Positions 11,971 to 21,358 of a stretch of DNA of 64,000 bases are shown in pieces. The position numbers and the translations under genes are program-made. The first letter of the stretch is position 1. Each line of letters opens with the position of its first letter. Source of the DNA: Dillenia suffruticosa (lineage: Eukaryota; Streptophyta; Magnoliopsida; Dilleniales; Dilleniaceae); assembly GCA_033439265.1 (NCBI GenBank), contig JAVTVX010000035.1:9946001-10010000 (forward strand), in the 5' to 3' direction. The notes under the pieces are model-generated. The model saw only the letters and a program-made list of their open reading frames with translations, made no database searches and was not told the origin of the DNA.

Positions 11971-11980
11971 TTATACCAAA
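11971..11980 (-). promoter_or_regulatory. Copia primer binding site (decayed)
   Basis: Immediately inside the 5' LTR the minus strand reads TTTGGTATAAGTAGG. The first six bases of the initiator-Met tRNA complement (TGGTAT) are kept, and CAGAGC has been lost. Confidence 0.7.
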
Positions 11981-12438
11981 TGAAACACATAATATAGAAT
12001 CGATATATGAGAATTAGAACACCATAAATGCATACCTTTACGTTTGTCGACCATAATCTAAACACTGCGGAAACAAAATCAAACTCTGCAGAAGCAAGTT
12101 AGACATGCATTGTCTCCCTCTTCGATCTTCACAAGATAGCGGCTCTCAATGGGTAGGTAACCGATCGTTGAAGTGAAGAGGGGACCTAACCAATATCAGA
12201 TGTACTTTTGAAACCCTAGTTGCCTCCCTATAAAAGGCTTCTTGGACCAAGACCTACACAACTGTCAAACCACACTGATCCTAAAAGATGTGCAAACCTC
12301 TATTTCTTAATTTTGATCACTTAAAATTTCTATGGGGTTTCATACTTGTCTCATATTAGGTTTAAATTTATCAGACTATTTTTATTAAAATCCAAAATTA
12401 CCAATTAATAGCAAACCACTTAATGAAAATTTCCAACA
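11981..12438 (-). repeat. Copia element 5' LTR
   Basis: A 458-bp LTR beginning TGTTGGAAATTTTC and ending TGTGTTTCA on the minus strand. It pairs with 5411-5874. A TATA-like word (TATAAAAGG on the plus strand near 12230) also occurs in the other LTR. Confidence 0.93.
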
Positions 12439-12444
12439 AAAGAT

Positions 12445-12890
12445 GGTGGGAGCAAATTGTTTTCAAGAAAACAGTTTGTCGAGTCCAAATTGATTATCGA
12501 AATATAAGAAACATGTGTTATTTGCAGCTTGATCACAATAAACAAAATAGCTTTAAGGTTGGGAAGACATCTACAGTAGCTGCTCCTAAACAGAAAGAGA
12601 GCCCTACCAAGCAGTAATCAACATGGACTTGTAATATAGTAGTAGCCTTCAATGAATTGTGCAAATCATGCATGTGCATGGTTCGGACTTCAAAACTTCA
12701 AACAATTTTGATGAAGTACTCAAATTATTGTACAGTTCTAATATTAATAATAACGAAAGTAAATAAGAGTTGCAACAACACAAAAATCCAAAAAAAAAAG
12801 GTTTAAAAAAAGTATAAAGATTGAACCACATTCATATCATTTGTGTATCACACAAAAAAAAACCATTAAAATCTAGGAGAACTTGCAACA
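12445..12890. other. Intergenic, no feature seen
   Basis: AT-rich spacer between the copia element and the SINE-like insertions. The open stretches at 12423-12617 and 12649-12831 show no recognisable motif. Confidence 0.5.
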
Positions 12891-12894
12891 TGAA

Positions 12895-13014
12895 TTTTTT
12901 TTTCATGTAATAATTCAATGTTTATTATTATTATTTTGTTGGCATATAGGGTAAATTCAAACTCGAAATCTTTAAGTAGGAGAAGACGATACGGTTGAAC
13001 TATATCTCATTGGC
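12895..13014 (-). mobile_element. tRNA-derived SINE-like sequence
   Basis: Read on the minus strand: GTGCCAATGAGATATAGTTC (box A region), GATTTCGAGTTTGAATTT (box B region, close to the GGTTCGAATC consensus), then a TAA-type microsatellite and a poly-A run (poly-T on plus, 12895-12903). The layout is that of a plant tRNA-derived SINE. No target duplication was found, so the limits are approximate. Confidence 0.55.
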
Positions 13015-13030
13015 ACAATTTAATATTTAT

Positions 13031-13227
13031 ACCAACATTGGTTTGTGCAGCTGATCAAGAGGGCTGTACCATTCCACTACTTTTATGGTTCGACTCGGAA
13101 TGGAAGTTAAAAAAACGAATGTTGGGAGATCCGTCCACGTAAAGTGGGCCCTACAACATTCAGTCCAGAATAGTTAGGGCAAAACTCTGAACACTAAGCG
13201 GTGGCCAAGCCATGGTACAAAAAAAAA
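13031..13227 (+). mobile_element. SINE-like retroposon with 16-bp target duplication
   Basis: A 197-bp insert ending in a poly-A run and flanked by a perfect 16-bp direct repeat ACAATTTAATATTTAT (13015-13030 and 13228-13243), the mark of L1-mediated retroposition. Near its 5' end it carries GGTTCGACTCGG, a close match to the Pol III box B. I do not recognise the body (words such as GATCCGTCCACGTAAAG and CTGAACACTAAGCGGTGG). It is either a tRNA-derived SINE family unknown to me or a retroposed small RNA. Confidence 0.75.
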
Positions 13228-13243
13228 ACAATTTAATATTTAT

Positions 13244-13497
13244 GAAATAACATTTTTATTCAAATATGGATGTGAGCATGTTGGGCTGGACCTAGTTTAC
13301 AGAGAGTATAAAGAATAAAATTTTTAGTTTTGGCCTGCTCTACTCTGACCCAAAGGCAAGGTGTCAGAATTAGCCATGTACCCTAGACCTAACTCCTAGC
13401 AGGTTTGGCTTAATTTCGGATTTTTCTAACTATTTTTTGGGCTGGTTGGGTTTTTGAGGTGGTAAAGTACTATCTCACTAATCTAAAGCATTTGCTT
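13244..13497. other. Intergenic, no feature seen
   Basis: Short spacer with ordinary composition between the SINE-like insert and the end of the LINE fragment. Confidence 0.4.
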
Positions 13498-13605
13498 CTT
13501 CCTTTTTTTTTCTTTTTTTGAGAAAAAGAAAGAAACAAACATGACTAACAGAGGAAAACAACTATAATAAAAGCCCAATAGGACTACACCACAGGAGGAG
13601 GAGGC
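13498..13605 (-). mobile_element. LINE 3' end, downstream half of a split copy
   Basis: On the minus strand this continues the RNase H reading frame broken at 19129. It reads RPPPP, then VV and a stop, followed by a short 3' UTR and an A-rich tail (plus-strand TTTTTTTTCTTTTTTTGAG). Together with 19134-19640 it forms one LINE 3' end into which the gypsy element inserted. Confidence 0.7.
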
Positions 13606-14100
13606 TGTAATAGTTCTTGATAGGAGGTCGACTTAATGAAATAGAGTAAGTCGACAACTATAGAACTCACTAAGGAATTCTGCATACTATATTCAAAATA
13701 CAGCCTTTAGAGCATCTAAGTATGTGTCAGAAGAAGAATATAGAAAAAAGATATGAGGAAAGGAAAAGAATAGAGAGAGAATGAGAGAAAATAGAGAGAG
13801 AATGAGAAGAGAAGAGAAGAGACTAAGATAGAGAGAAAGAGAGAGAGTATTAAACAGAGCATGATCCATTTCCCTTCTTCTCTTACATGATTTATAGAAC
13901 TGGCATCCTCTGAGTTTTGCTAACTGCTCGTAACAGATTTTACTAACTGCTCGTAACAGATTTTACTAACTGCTCTTAACAAATTCAGTTGGATTAGTTT
14001 CAGGACAAGAACACTAATGTAACTAACTTCACAACTAACACTTCCCTCCTTCCTCACCATTGCATTTGAACTCTGTACTGCACTCTTAAATTCTGTTACA
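13606..14100 (-). repeat. Gypsy element 3' LTR
   Basis: A 495-bp LTR beginning TGTAACAGAATTTAAGAG on the minus strand and ending CTATTACA. It pairs with 18655-19128 at high identity by eye. It contains a GA-rich microsatellite (13790-13850) and a 22-24 bp repeat around TAACTGCTCGTAACAGATTT, present three times here (13918-13980) and twice in the other LTR. The polypurine tract (minus TAGGGGAAATAT) directly precedes it at 14101-14112. Confidence 0.95.
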
Positions 14101-14130
14101 ATATTTCCCCTATGAAAAGTATCTTTGTCC

Positions 14131-14523
14131 TCAAGGATAGAATTCTGGAAACTGAGCTCTGATGAAGTTTAAGTCTTCCCGTGTTGACTTTTTGAAACTC
14201 AAATTTCTCCATTTAATAAGCATCTGAGAGACAAATTGATTGTTTCTCCAAATGGCTCTCCTCTTTAGCACAGCCTCTGGTTCAACCAATACCTGTTTGT
14301 CCTTCCCTAACATTGGTAGGTTTGGCATTGCAAACTGAGTAAGACCTATTCTTTCCTTCAAAAGTAACACATGGAAAGCTGGGTAGATCTTTGACTCCAG
14401 TGGTAGCTGTAGTTTATAGGCTACTTGCCCTATTCTTGCAATCACTTGAAAAGGCCCATAGAACTTCGATGACAACTTGAGTTGTTTCCTCAACTTTACT
14501 GATTGTTGCCTATAAGGTTGCAA
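14131..14523 (-). pseudogene. Gypsy integrase C-terminus with degenerate chromodomain
   Basis: A 130-codon open stretch. The first part, LKLSSKFYGPFQVIARIG and VAYKLQLPLES, is the GPY/F module of the integrase C-terminus. The end, MLIKWRNLSFKKSTREDL, has the LIKW-xxL-xxxxTWEDL pattern of chromodomains with the conserved tryptophan of TWEDL changed to R. In this group the chromodomain guides integration to certain chromatin. Confidence 0.85.
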
Positions 14524-14621
14524 CTTAAGCTAAACCATATCCCCAATTTGAAATTCCCTTTCTGTTCTTTTCTGGTCAGCAGAAACCTTCATCTTGTTTT
14601 GAGCCTTATGCAAGTGGTCTA

Positions 14622-15683
14622 TTAAAATTTAAAGCATGACTTGCTTATTCTTGATGAAATCCATAGCAGCAGGTGTGACGGAATCAGTATAAGGACCAAG
14701 TGGTATCTGTCTTGGTTGATATCCATATAAGGCTTCAAAAGATTCATTTGGATGTTGCTGTGATGATTTGTGTTGTACCACCATTTAGCTAAACTTAGCC
14801 ATTGGAACCACAGTGTAGGCCTATCAGATGTCATGCATATAAGGTAACATTTTATACACTGATTTAATCTTTCAGTTTGCCTGTCAGTTTATGGGTGATA
14901 AGCACTACTCAACTTAAGTTGAATGCCTATGAGTCTGAACATTTCTTACCAAAATAAGCTGGTAAACACTTTATCTCTATCAAAAACAATGGAATCAGGG
15001 AGGCCATGCAGCTTGAATATATCGTCCAAGAATAGCTGTGCTACTTCCTTTGCAAAATAGGGATATTGGAGAGCCATAAAATACCCAAAGTTCGTGAGCT
15101 TGTCAATTACTATTAGGATAGTGTTGAAACCTTGAGATTTAGGCAACCCTTCTATGAAATCCATGCTTATCTGTGACCAAGCTTGAGTGGGAATGGGTAA
15201 GGGTTGAAGTAAACCTGGATACTGTAGATTCTCATGTTTATTTCTCTGACAAATGTCGCATTCCCTAACCAATTTATCCACTGTTTTCTTCATTGCTAGC
15301 CAATAAAACATAGACTTAACTTTTTGCCAAGTTCCCAACTGACCTAAATATCTTCTTGTTGCTGAACTGTGCATTTGATGCACTATTCTTTCCCTCAACT
15401 GATTTCCATCTCCTATAATGATCTTTGCCTTATACTTCAGAAAACCATCCTTATATTGAAAATCAGGCTTGCAGTTTGATTGTAGAGTTAGTTGTGCTAC
15501 TGTGCTTTTGCAGTCATCATCCTGTTCATAACTCTGCTGAAGTTCTGAAATCCACATAGGCTGTACTATCGATACAGAAGAGATAATAGGCCCTACTCCT
15601 TCTTCCTCTTGAATCCCCCTTCTTGATAAAACATCGGCCACTCTATTTTCAACTCCTTTCTTATACTGAATTTTATAGTCCAT
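14622..15683 (-). pseudogene. Gypsy integrase
   Basis: 15683-14946 contains the end of RNase H (a VADVLSRR box), then the HHCC zinc finger seen as CDICQRNKHE, and the core start ISMDFIEGLPKSQG with the first catalytic Asp. The later part gives GLPDSIVFDRDKVFTSLFW, which holds the second Asp (family form SDRD). 14834-14622 is a shifted piece. The catalytic Glu region is not intact in one frame. Confidence 0.88.
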
Positions 15684-16015
15684 TCCCAGTAATTTGGCAA
15701 GCCATTTATATTGCGAGCATTGGTTAGTTTCAGCTCTATCAAATATTTGAGGTTTTGGTGATCAGTTTTGATTATAAAATGGTGTCCAATCAAATAATGC
15801 TTCCATTTAGTCACAGTCATTACAACTGCTAGCAATTCTTTTTCATAGATTGGTAGTCCCTTACTTCTAAGACCCAATGCTTTACTTAGATATGCTATAG
15901 GTTGCCCTTCTCGCATCAATACTGCTCTCCACCCTTGTGAACATGCATCTGTCTTCACAATGAAAGGCTTGAAAAAATCAGGCAGCCGCAAAACATGATT
16001 TGTACTCATGATCAT
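15593..16015 (-). pseudogene. Gypsy RNase H domain
   Basis: It reads DFFKPFIVKTDACSQGWRAVLMREG (first catalytic Asp in TDA), PIAYLSKALG, YEKELLAVVMTVTKWKHYL (Glu in YEKEL) and FIIKTDHQNLKYL (Asp in TDHQ). These are the motifs of the Ty3/gypsy RNase H in normal order. The frame changes near 15650. Confidence 0.9.
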
Positions 16016-16054
16016 CTTCAGCTGATTGAAAGCAACCTCAGCTTTCTCTGACGA

Positions 16055-17172
16055 CTAGAAGCTGTCTTTCTTTAAGAGATCATTCAAAGGTCTTGTGATT
16101 ATGCCATAACCTTTCACAAACCTCCTATAGTACCATGTGAGCCCTAAGAATCCTCTCAAGGATTTGACAGAATTAAAGGTAGGCCATGAAGTGATGCAGT
16201 CAATTTTTTGAGGGTCCATTTGAACTCCTTCTGCAGTGACCACATGTCCCAAATATTCTACTTGGGATTGTGCAAAAGTACATTTAGATAGCTTAGCAAA
16301 AAGCTTATGCTGTCTGAGTGTTAGAAGTACAGCTCTGAGGTGTTGGGCATGGCTGATCATGTCCAGGCTATAAACCAATATATCATAAAAAAAATCAGGA
16401 CTGATCTTCTCAAATATGGTTGAAAAATGAATTCATTAAAGATTGGAAGGTTGCCGGTGCATTAGTCAAATCAAAAAGCATGACCAAGAACTCATAATGA
16501 CCATGATGAGTTTGGAAGACTGTTTTCTCTACATCACAAGGCTCTTATCTGATAGTAGCCAGCTCTTAGGTCTATCTTAGAAAAGACTCTTGAGCCATAT
16601 ATTTCATTTAATAAGTCATCAATGTAAGGCATGGGATATTTATCTTTGATGGTCAGAAGATTGAGCTGTCTATAGTCTACACTGAAGCACCATGTTCTAT
16701 CTTTTTTCTTGACTAACAGAACAGGAGAGGCATATGGGCTAGTGCTATGCCTAATGATATCATTTTTCAACATTTCTTACACCTGTCTTTCTATTTTAGA
16801 CTTTTAAAAGTGAGGATACCTGTAGGGTTTAAGCCAAAAAAGTTGGGAATCGGGTTTCAAAAGGATCGTGTGATCCTGAATTCTTTTTGGAGGAAAAGTT
16901 ATGGGAACTGCAAACACTTCCTTGAATTCAGACAATACTGCTGAAATTACTTTTGGAGTTTTTGATTTCTGAAGAGCACCAGTTATTTCTAGAGCAGCAC
17001 AGCTTTGTAGCTGTTGTTGTCTAAACCTTTTAGTAGTTTTTCCCTTTACTAACTTGAGTAAAGGTTGTTCTTCCACTCCTTTTAAGATCACCTCATTCCC
17101 TTCACATAAGAAACTAACTTGTAGTCTTTTGAAGTCAAAAGTGATTGGACTATAGTTGTATATCCAATCCAC
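16055..17172 (-). pseudogene. Gypsy reverse transcriptase
   Basis: 17172-16804 is the linker and RT N-terminus (LSEFKEVFAVP, then an HTILLKP box). 16773-16534 has [23 protein letters not shown] and [14 protein letters not shown]. 16378-16055 has CTFAQSQVEYLGHVV and LRGFLGLTWYYRRF. The catalytic box reads FFYDILVYS at about 16390-16365, where the family has F(V/F)DDILVYS, so the first Asp is changed to Tyr. Stops also interrupt 16534-16380. The enzyme is dead. Confidence 0.92.
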
Positions 17173-17193
17173 ACCTAAAATAACATCCCATCT

Positions 17194-17394
17194 TCATAGT
17201 GTTATGACTCTCAAATCAAAGGAAAATGTGTACCTTTGAATTGTCCACTTAACTTGTCTTACTTTGGTGGAGTTGGTGATTTTGCTTCCATCTGTAATCT
17301 CTGCACGTAGTTCTTCAGTAGCCTCAACTGGCATCCTCAATTTTGCAGCTGTACTTCGGTGTAAAAAGCTATTGGAGCTCCCAGTGTCCACCAA
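17194..17394 (-). pseudogene. Gypsy aspartic protease
   Basis: It starts MVDTGSSNSFLH. DTGSS is the active-site motif of Ty3/gypsy proteases, and the downstream LRVITL with the following MLGVDWIYNY-like text corresponds to the family's conserved (I/V)LGxDWL box just before RT. Confidence 0.88.
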
Positions 17395-17399
17395 AATAA

Positions 17400-17868
17400 T
17401 TATATCTAACCCTTGTAAAGTTCTTGTAATGCTATCATTTGTCTTTGCATTGAACTTGATAAAGCATACAAGGATACTTGAACACCTTCTTCAATGTCAG
17501 TTTGCTTACTGTTTTCTTCTTCATTTTCATCCTCAGCAAGATCACTTCCTCCTTCTTCCGCAGCCAAAATGAAATTCAGATGCTTAAACTTGCATCTATG
17601 CCCTAGACTATACCTCTCACCATATTTAAAACAAAGATTATTACTTCTTTGATGTTGTAATTTCTGTGAGGTTATCTTGGGCCAGTAGTTTCCAAAGACA
17701 CTATCTCCTTGAGCACTCCTACTTGCCCTTACTGTTGGATTTGTATAGTTGTTAAATCCATTAAGATTCTTGAATCCAACATTGTTTTCCCCACTATTTC
17801 CCTATTTGCCTGTATTGGTCCTTCCTTTTCTTGACAACTCCAATGACTGTTCCTGCAAAGCGGCAATT
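17400..17868. other. Gypsy gag-protease joining region
   Basis: The minus strand holds the broken zinc-knuckle and linker part between Gag and protease; words such as CFKYGERYSLGHRCK can be read at about 17640-17590. No continuous frame exists. Confidence 0.55.
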
Positions 17869-18611
17869 TCAAAAGCTTGAAGGAGAGTAGTGGGCTTCAT
17901 CAGGTTTTATTTCTTCCTTAACTCCACTAATAAAATTTGAAATGAAGTAAGATTCAGTTAACCAAGGATTCCTATGTAGCATTAATCCCCATAATTCTTC
18001 AAATCTCTCTTGATACTTAGTTAAGGTCTCATACTGTTGGAGTTTATTAAATTCTTCTATCTCATCTTGCACTCCTTCGTTTCAATTCTCTGACATATCA
18101 GACTGGAGAATTCATCCCATTCCAGCTCTTTTTTAATCCTTTTAAGTCCTTGATACTAGACTTCAATCTTATCTTCCAAGTACATTTCTACTAACTCAGT
18201 CTTTTGATGATGGGATATCTGGTATATTGCAAAAAACTTATTACATTTCCTGATCCACATGCGTGGATTGTCACCAGAAAAAAGAGGAAGCTCAACTCTA
18301 GGTAGATTAGGTAGCATGATTCGAGACTGAGAATCCTTTTTATTGTAGAAAATTTCCCCATCTATTCGCATTTTGCCTTCGCTAAGAGTAAGAAGAAGTG
18401 GAGAGTTCAGATTTTTGTCTGTAGGATTCTTTACTTCCTTCTCCCATTGTGGTTTCTTCAAAATAGTACTGAACCGTGCTTCTAAATTCGCCAAGAAAAC
18501 TTCCAACTTCTTATCTATCTTCTGAGTTTGTTCTTCTAACTTTTTGTCTACATACAGCTTTAAATCTTCTGTTCGAGCTACATGAGTTTTCTGACGTGTC
18601 CCTTTCGCCAT
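17869..18611 (-). pseudogene. Gypsy gag
   Basis: 18611-18156 begins MAKGTRQKTHVAR and has a Lys/Glu-rich coiled-coil-like stretch (residues 18-50). It continues with LPRVELPLFSGDNPRMWIRKC, the conserved F-G-DP--W start of retrotransposon Gag domains. 18072-17869 has YQERFEELWGLML and ESYFISNFISGVKEEI, the second half of that domain. The two halves are in different frames. Confidence 0.9.
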
Positions 18612-18638
18612 TTGTTAAACAATGGCTAAGAATTTAGA

Positions 18639-18650
18639 GCTCTGATACCA
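18639..18650 (-). promoter_or_regulatory. Gypsy primer binding site
   Basis: The minus strand reads TGGTATCAGAGC, a perfect 12-nt complement to the 3' end of initiator-Met tRNA, 4 bp inside the 5' LTR. Confidence 0.95.
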
Positions 18651-18654
18651 AATT

Positions 18655-19128
18655 TGTAACAATTTTTGATAGGAGGTCGACTTAATGAAGTAGAGTAAGT
18701 CGACAACTATAGAACTCATAGAGGAATTCTGCTTACTATATTCAAAATACAGCCTTCAGAGCAGCTGGGTAGGTGTCAGAAGAAGAACATAGAAAAGAGA
18801 TATGAGGAAAGGAAAGAATAGAGAGAGAAAGAGAGAAAATAGAGAGAGAATGAGAAGAGAAGAGAATAAGAATAGAGAGAAAGAGAGAGAGTATCAAACA
18901 GAGTATGATCCATTTCCCTTCTTCTCTTACATGATTTATAGAACTATAGAATGGCGTCCTCTGTGTTTTACTAACTACTCGTAATAGATTTTACTAACTA
19001 CTCTTAACAGATTCAGTTGGATTAGTTTCAGGACAAGAACACTAATGTAACTAACTTCACAACTAACACTTCCTTCCTTCCTCGCCATTGAATTTGAACT
19101 CTATACTGCACTCTTAAATTCTGTTAAA
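18655..19128 (-). repeat. Gypsy element 5' LTR
   Basis: A 474-bp partner of 13606-14100. The outer end reads TTTAACAG on the minus strand, so the canonical TGTAACAG start has mutated. It carries the same GA-rich microsatellite (18800-18895). Confidence 0.94.
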
Positions 19129-19133
19129 GAGGC

Positions 19134-19640
19134 CTCCTTTTCTTTCTCACCCAACCAACCCCAGTCGTGTTAAGCTTCGCTAAGGCTTCCACCTCAACCG
19201 GAGGGATGGAAGATTCATGAATTCCGGCCATAGCCTCTTGGCCTAGCTCCGCCAATCTATCGGCACACCTATTGGCTTCTCTGAAAACATGAAGGATCTC
19301 TGAGATTCCAAGCTCTACCAAGAGCCTCTTGCAGTCTAAGATCAAGTTTTTCCACGGATGGTTGGAACCAACATCCTTGTTGACTGCATTGACAATCATG
19401 ATAGAGTCACTTTCCACTATGAGATTTCCTATCCGTCTTCTTTTGGGTACCAACAGCCCCTCTCTCAACGCCCAAAACTCCACCAAATCTGCATTCGTAG
19501 CTTCTACATTAGCCCAAAAACCATGGATCTACTCACCTCTATTGTTCCTGAAAAGACCCTCGATGCTTGCCCTATCACCTTTTAAGCAAGCAGCACCATC
19601 CACATTCAGTTTAATCTTACCTTTGAGCGACTTCTTTCAA
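19134..19640 (-). pseudogene. LINE-type RNase H (RVT_3) fragment, upstream half
   Basis: The minus strand reads IKLNVDGAACLKGD (first Asp, family form IKLN-DGA), then EWIHGFWANVEATNAD, LVEFWALREGL (Glu box, family form AELWALR-GL), LIVESDSIMIVNAVN (VESDS box) and FREANRCADRLAELG (final N--AD-LA box). These four blocks in order identify the RNase H domain at the end of plant L1-type LINE ORF2s. It begins near 19640 after an in-frame stop and ends at the gypsy insertion point, where the reading frame resumes at 13605. Confidence 0.88.
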
Positions 19641-19962
19641 AAAACTTTCACCACTTCCTCTCTTGCATTGAGAAGTCTGCTCCTCCTCTTGCCCATTTCA
19701 ACCTCGCATAGCACCTTTTGACAACCTACAGAGGCGGCTCCAGCTTTCTCATGAACCATACAGCACCTGGATTTTCGATAGACCAGACGGTTAGACCAAA
19801 ACACACACCTTCCTCTACCAAATCCAAGTTGAATTGCTTGACCCTTGAGAATTGGTCGATTTCTTCTTTCCTCAGTATGTAACTGAGAACAATAGTCTTT
19901 GGAAGGACCAAATTTTCAAAACCATTTCCAGATTTTTCGATTGCTAATGACACAACACACAC
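19641..19962 (-). pseudogene. Unidentified open stretch upstream of the LINE RNase H
   Basis: A 78-codon frame (19962-19726) continues toward the RNase H fragment through CEVEMGKRRSRLLNA-type text. I do not recognise it. It may be LINE sequence, or host coding sequence captured by or interrupted by the LINE. It is fairly free of stops on the minus strand over about 230 nt, then stops abruptly. Confidence 0.3.
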
Positions 19963-20872
19963 AAAAACTGTTTTTGAAAATTGATGTAAGATTTGTTTAT
20001 GTTGTTATAAAAAATAATAATTAAAAATTATTGATATAATTACTTTAATTTTTTTTAAAAAATAAATTTTACTTATGAAATCTTATATTTCTTATTAAAA
20101 ATTAAATTAATTAAAAAATACTATAAATAAAATAAGACAAAATTAAGACAAAATTGAGCATTTTTTAAATTGGTCCAAAGAACACGCACTTCCCTGGGTT
20201 ACTAGATATAATCGCTATTCTACAATCGTGGGTTGTGATTCTAAAACCATTGTTGCTGTTCCAAATTTAGCCCTACAAAGGGCTATTCTAGTTTTGGTTC
20301 TAATTTTCATTTCGGCTCTAAACCATTTTGATTTTAAAATTGAAAATAAAAAATTAAAATAAAAAAAAGAGATAAGGCTTGAAATCTAATTAGTGAAAAG
20401 TAATCAACAACACGAAGAATCCAGTACAAAATTGATCGAAGTGAAGAGGAAACAGAGTTGATACCAAATGATTCACCATGGCAAATTATTCAATTATGGC
20501 TAGATTTGTCCTAATTTTATCAATTCTAAAAGTATTTGCTACTCGTGAAATTGGTATAGTATATACAATACAATTTTTTGAGAATTTTATTTAATGATTA
20601 TTTTTATTGATTGGATATAAATTAAGTAGTGATTATAGTTTTTACAATAAATATATATTTGCTGACCTATTATATATAGAAAAGTTTATTGTAAATTGTT
20701 TAATTTTTTAATTAATCATTAAAATATTAAAATTTATTTTACATATTAATATATTTAATTATCTCTATCTTTATATATACTATTTTACTATTCAATATAA
20801 AATATATTTGTATTTATATGTAATCCTGCATTTACAAAATATTTATTTTTTAATGGCAGCAATTTTGATTCA

Positions 20873-20915
<43 letters not shown>

Positions 20916-21358
20916 TTTTAAAAAGAACTATTTTTTCAAACTCAATTTTCAAATTGTTAATTTGAACTATGTGTGTAAGATAAGATATAGTTTTGGTTCT
21001 AAAATATGAATTGATAAACAATTTTTGGAAATGTTAATTATGGCTCCCGGCCGATTTCAGTGAAATTCAAGCCAACATTTTCGACCAACAAAACAATCTT
21101 TCTATGGACTTGGCTACATGAATAGAATACAAGTGCAAACCATCTTCATTTCAAGGAAAACAAAAGGTTGTTTGAAAACACCCTATTAATGATCTTCACA
21201 TTTCTTGTTTTTCTTCTTCCTTTCAATTTCCATTTATAATATTAATTAAGTTGTTTTTATTTTATTTTAAATATAATATTTTTAAATTAAAATTAAAAAT
21301 TTATAATAAAAATATAAAATTTTATAAATAAAATTAAATATTTTTCTATAAAATAACT
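19963..21358. other. AT-rich spacer with a TA microsatellite
   Basis: Very AT-rich sequence without coding motifs. It includes a perfect (AT)n tract of about 30 bp at 20876-20905 followed by about 14 T. No transposon end was recognised. Confidence 0.6.

Larger units (their letters stand above)
5411..12438 (-). mobile_element. Ty1/copia retrotransposon, complete but decayed (7.0 kb)
   Basis: An LTR retrotransposon transcribed on the minus strand. LTRs are at 5411-5874 and 11981-12438, and a perfect 5-bp duplication AAAGA (5406-5410 and 12439-12443) flanks the element. The internal order from the 5' end is gag, protease, integrase, reverse transcriptase, RNase H, which is the copia order. All coding parts are broken by stops and frameshifts, so it cannot encode a working polyprotein. 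The RT-proximal linker (FDIS-type words near 8100-8200) suggests the Tork group, but the lineage is not certain. It lies between the phosphoesterase 5' flank and SINE-rich DNA. Confidence 0.95.
13606..19128 (-). mobile_element. Ty3/gypsy chromovirus, complete but decayed (5.5 kb)
   Basis: An LTR retrotransposon on the minus strand with LTRs 13606-14100 and 18655-19128, target duplication GAGGC (13601-13605 and 19129-19133), a perfect initiator-Met primer site and a polypurine tract. The internal order is gag, protease, RT, RNase H, integrase, then a degenerate chromodomain, which is the chromovirus arrangement. 5.5 kb is the usual size for small chromoviruses. Several frames are broken and the RT active site is mutated. 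It sits inside the RNase H end of a LINE fragment. Confidence 0.95.

Noticed and set aside
13031-13227. 5S rRNA, snRNA or 7SL copy
   Set aside because: I compared it with plant 5S, U1, U2, U4, U6 and 7SL sequences as remembered and saw no match; only the box B-like word is shared with Pol III genes.
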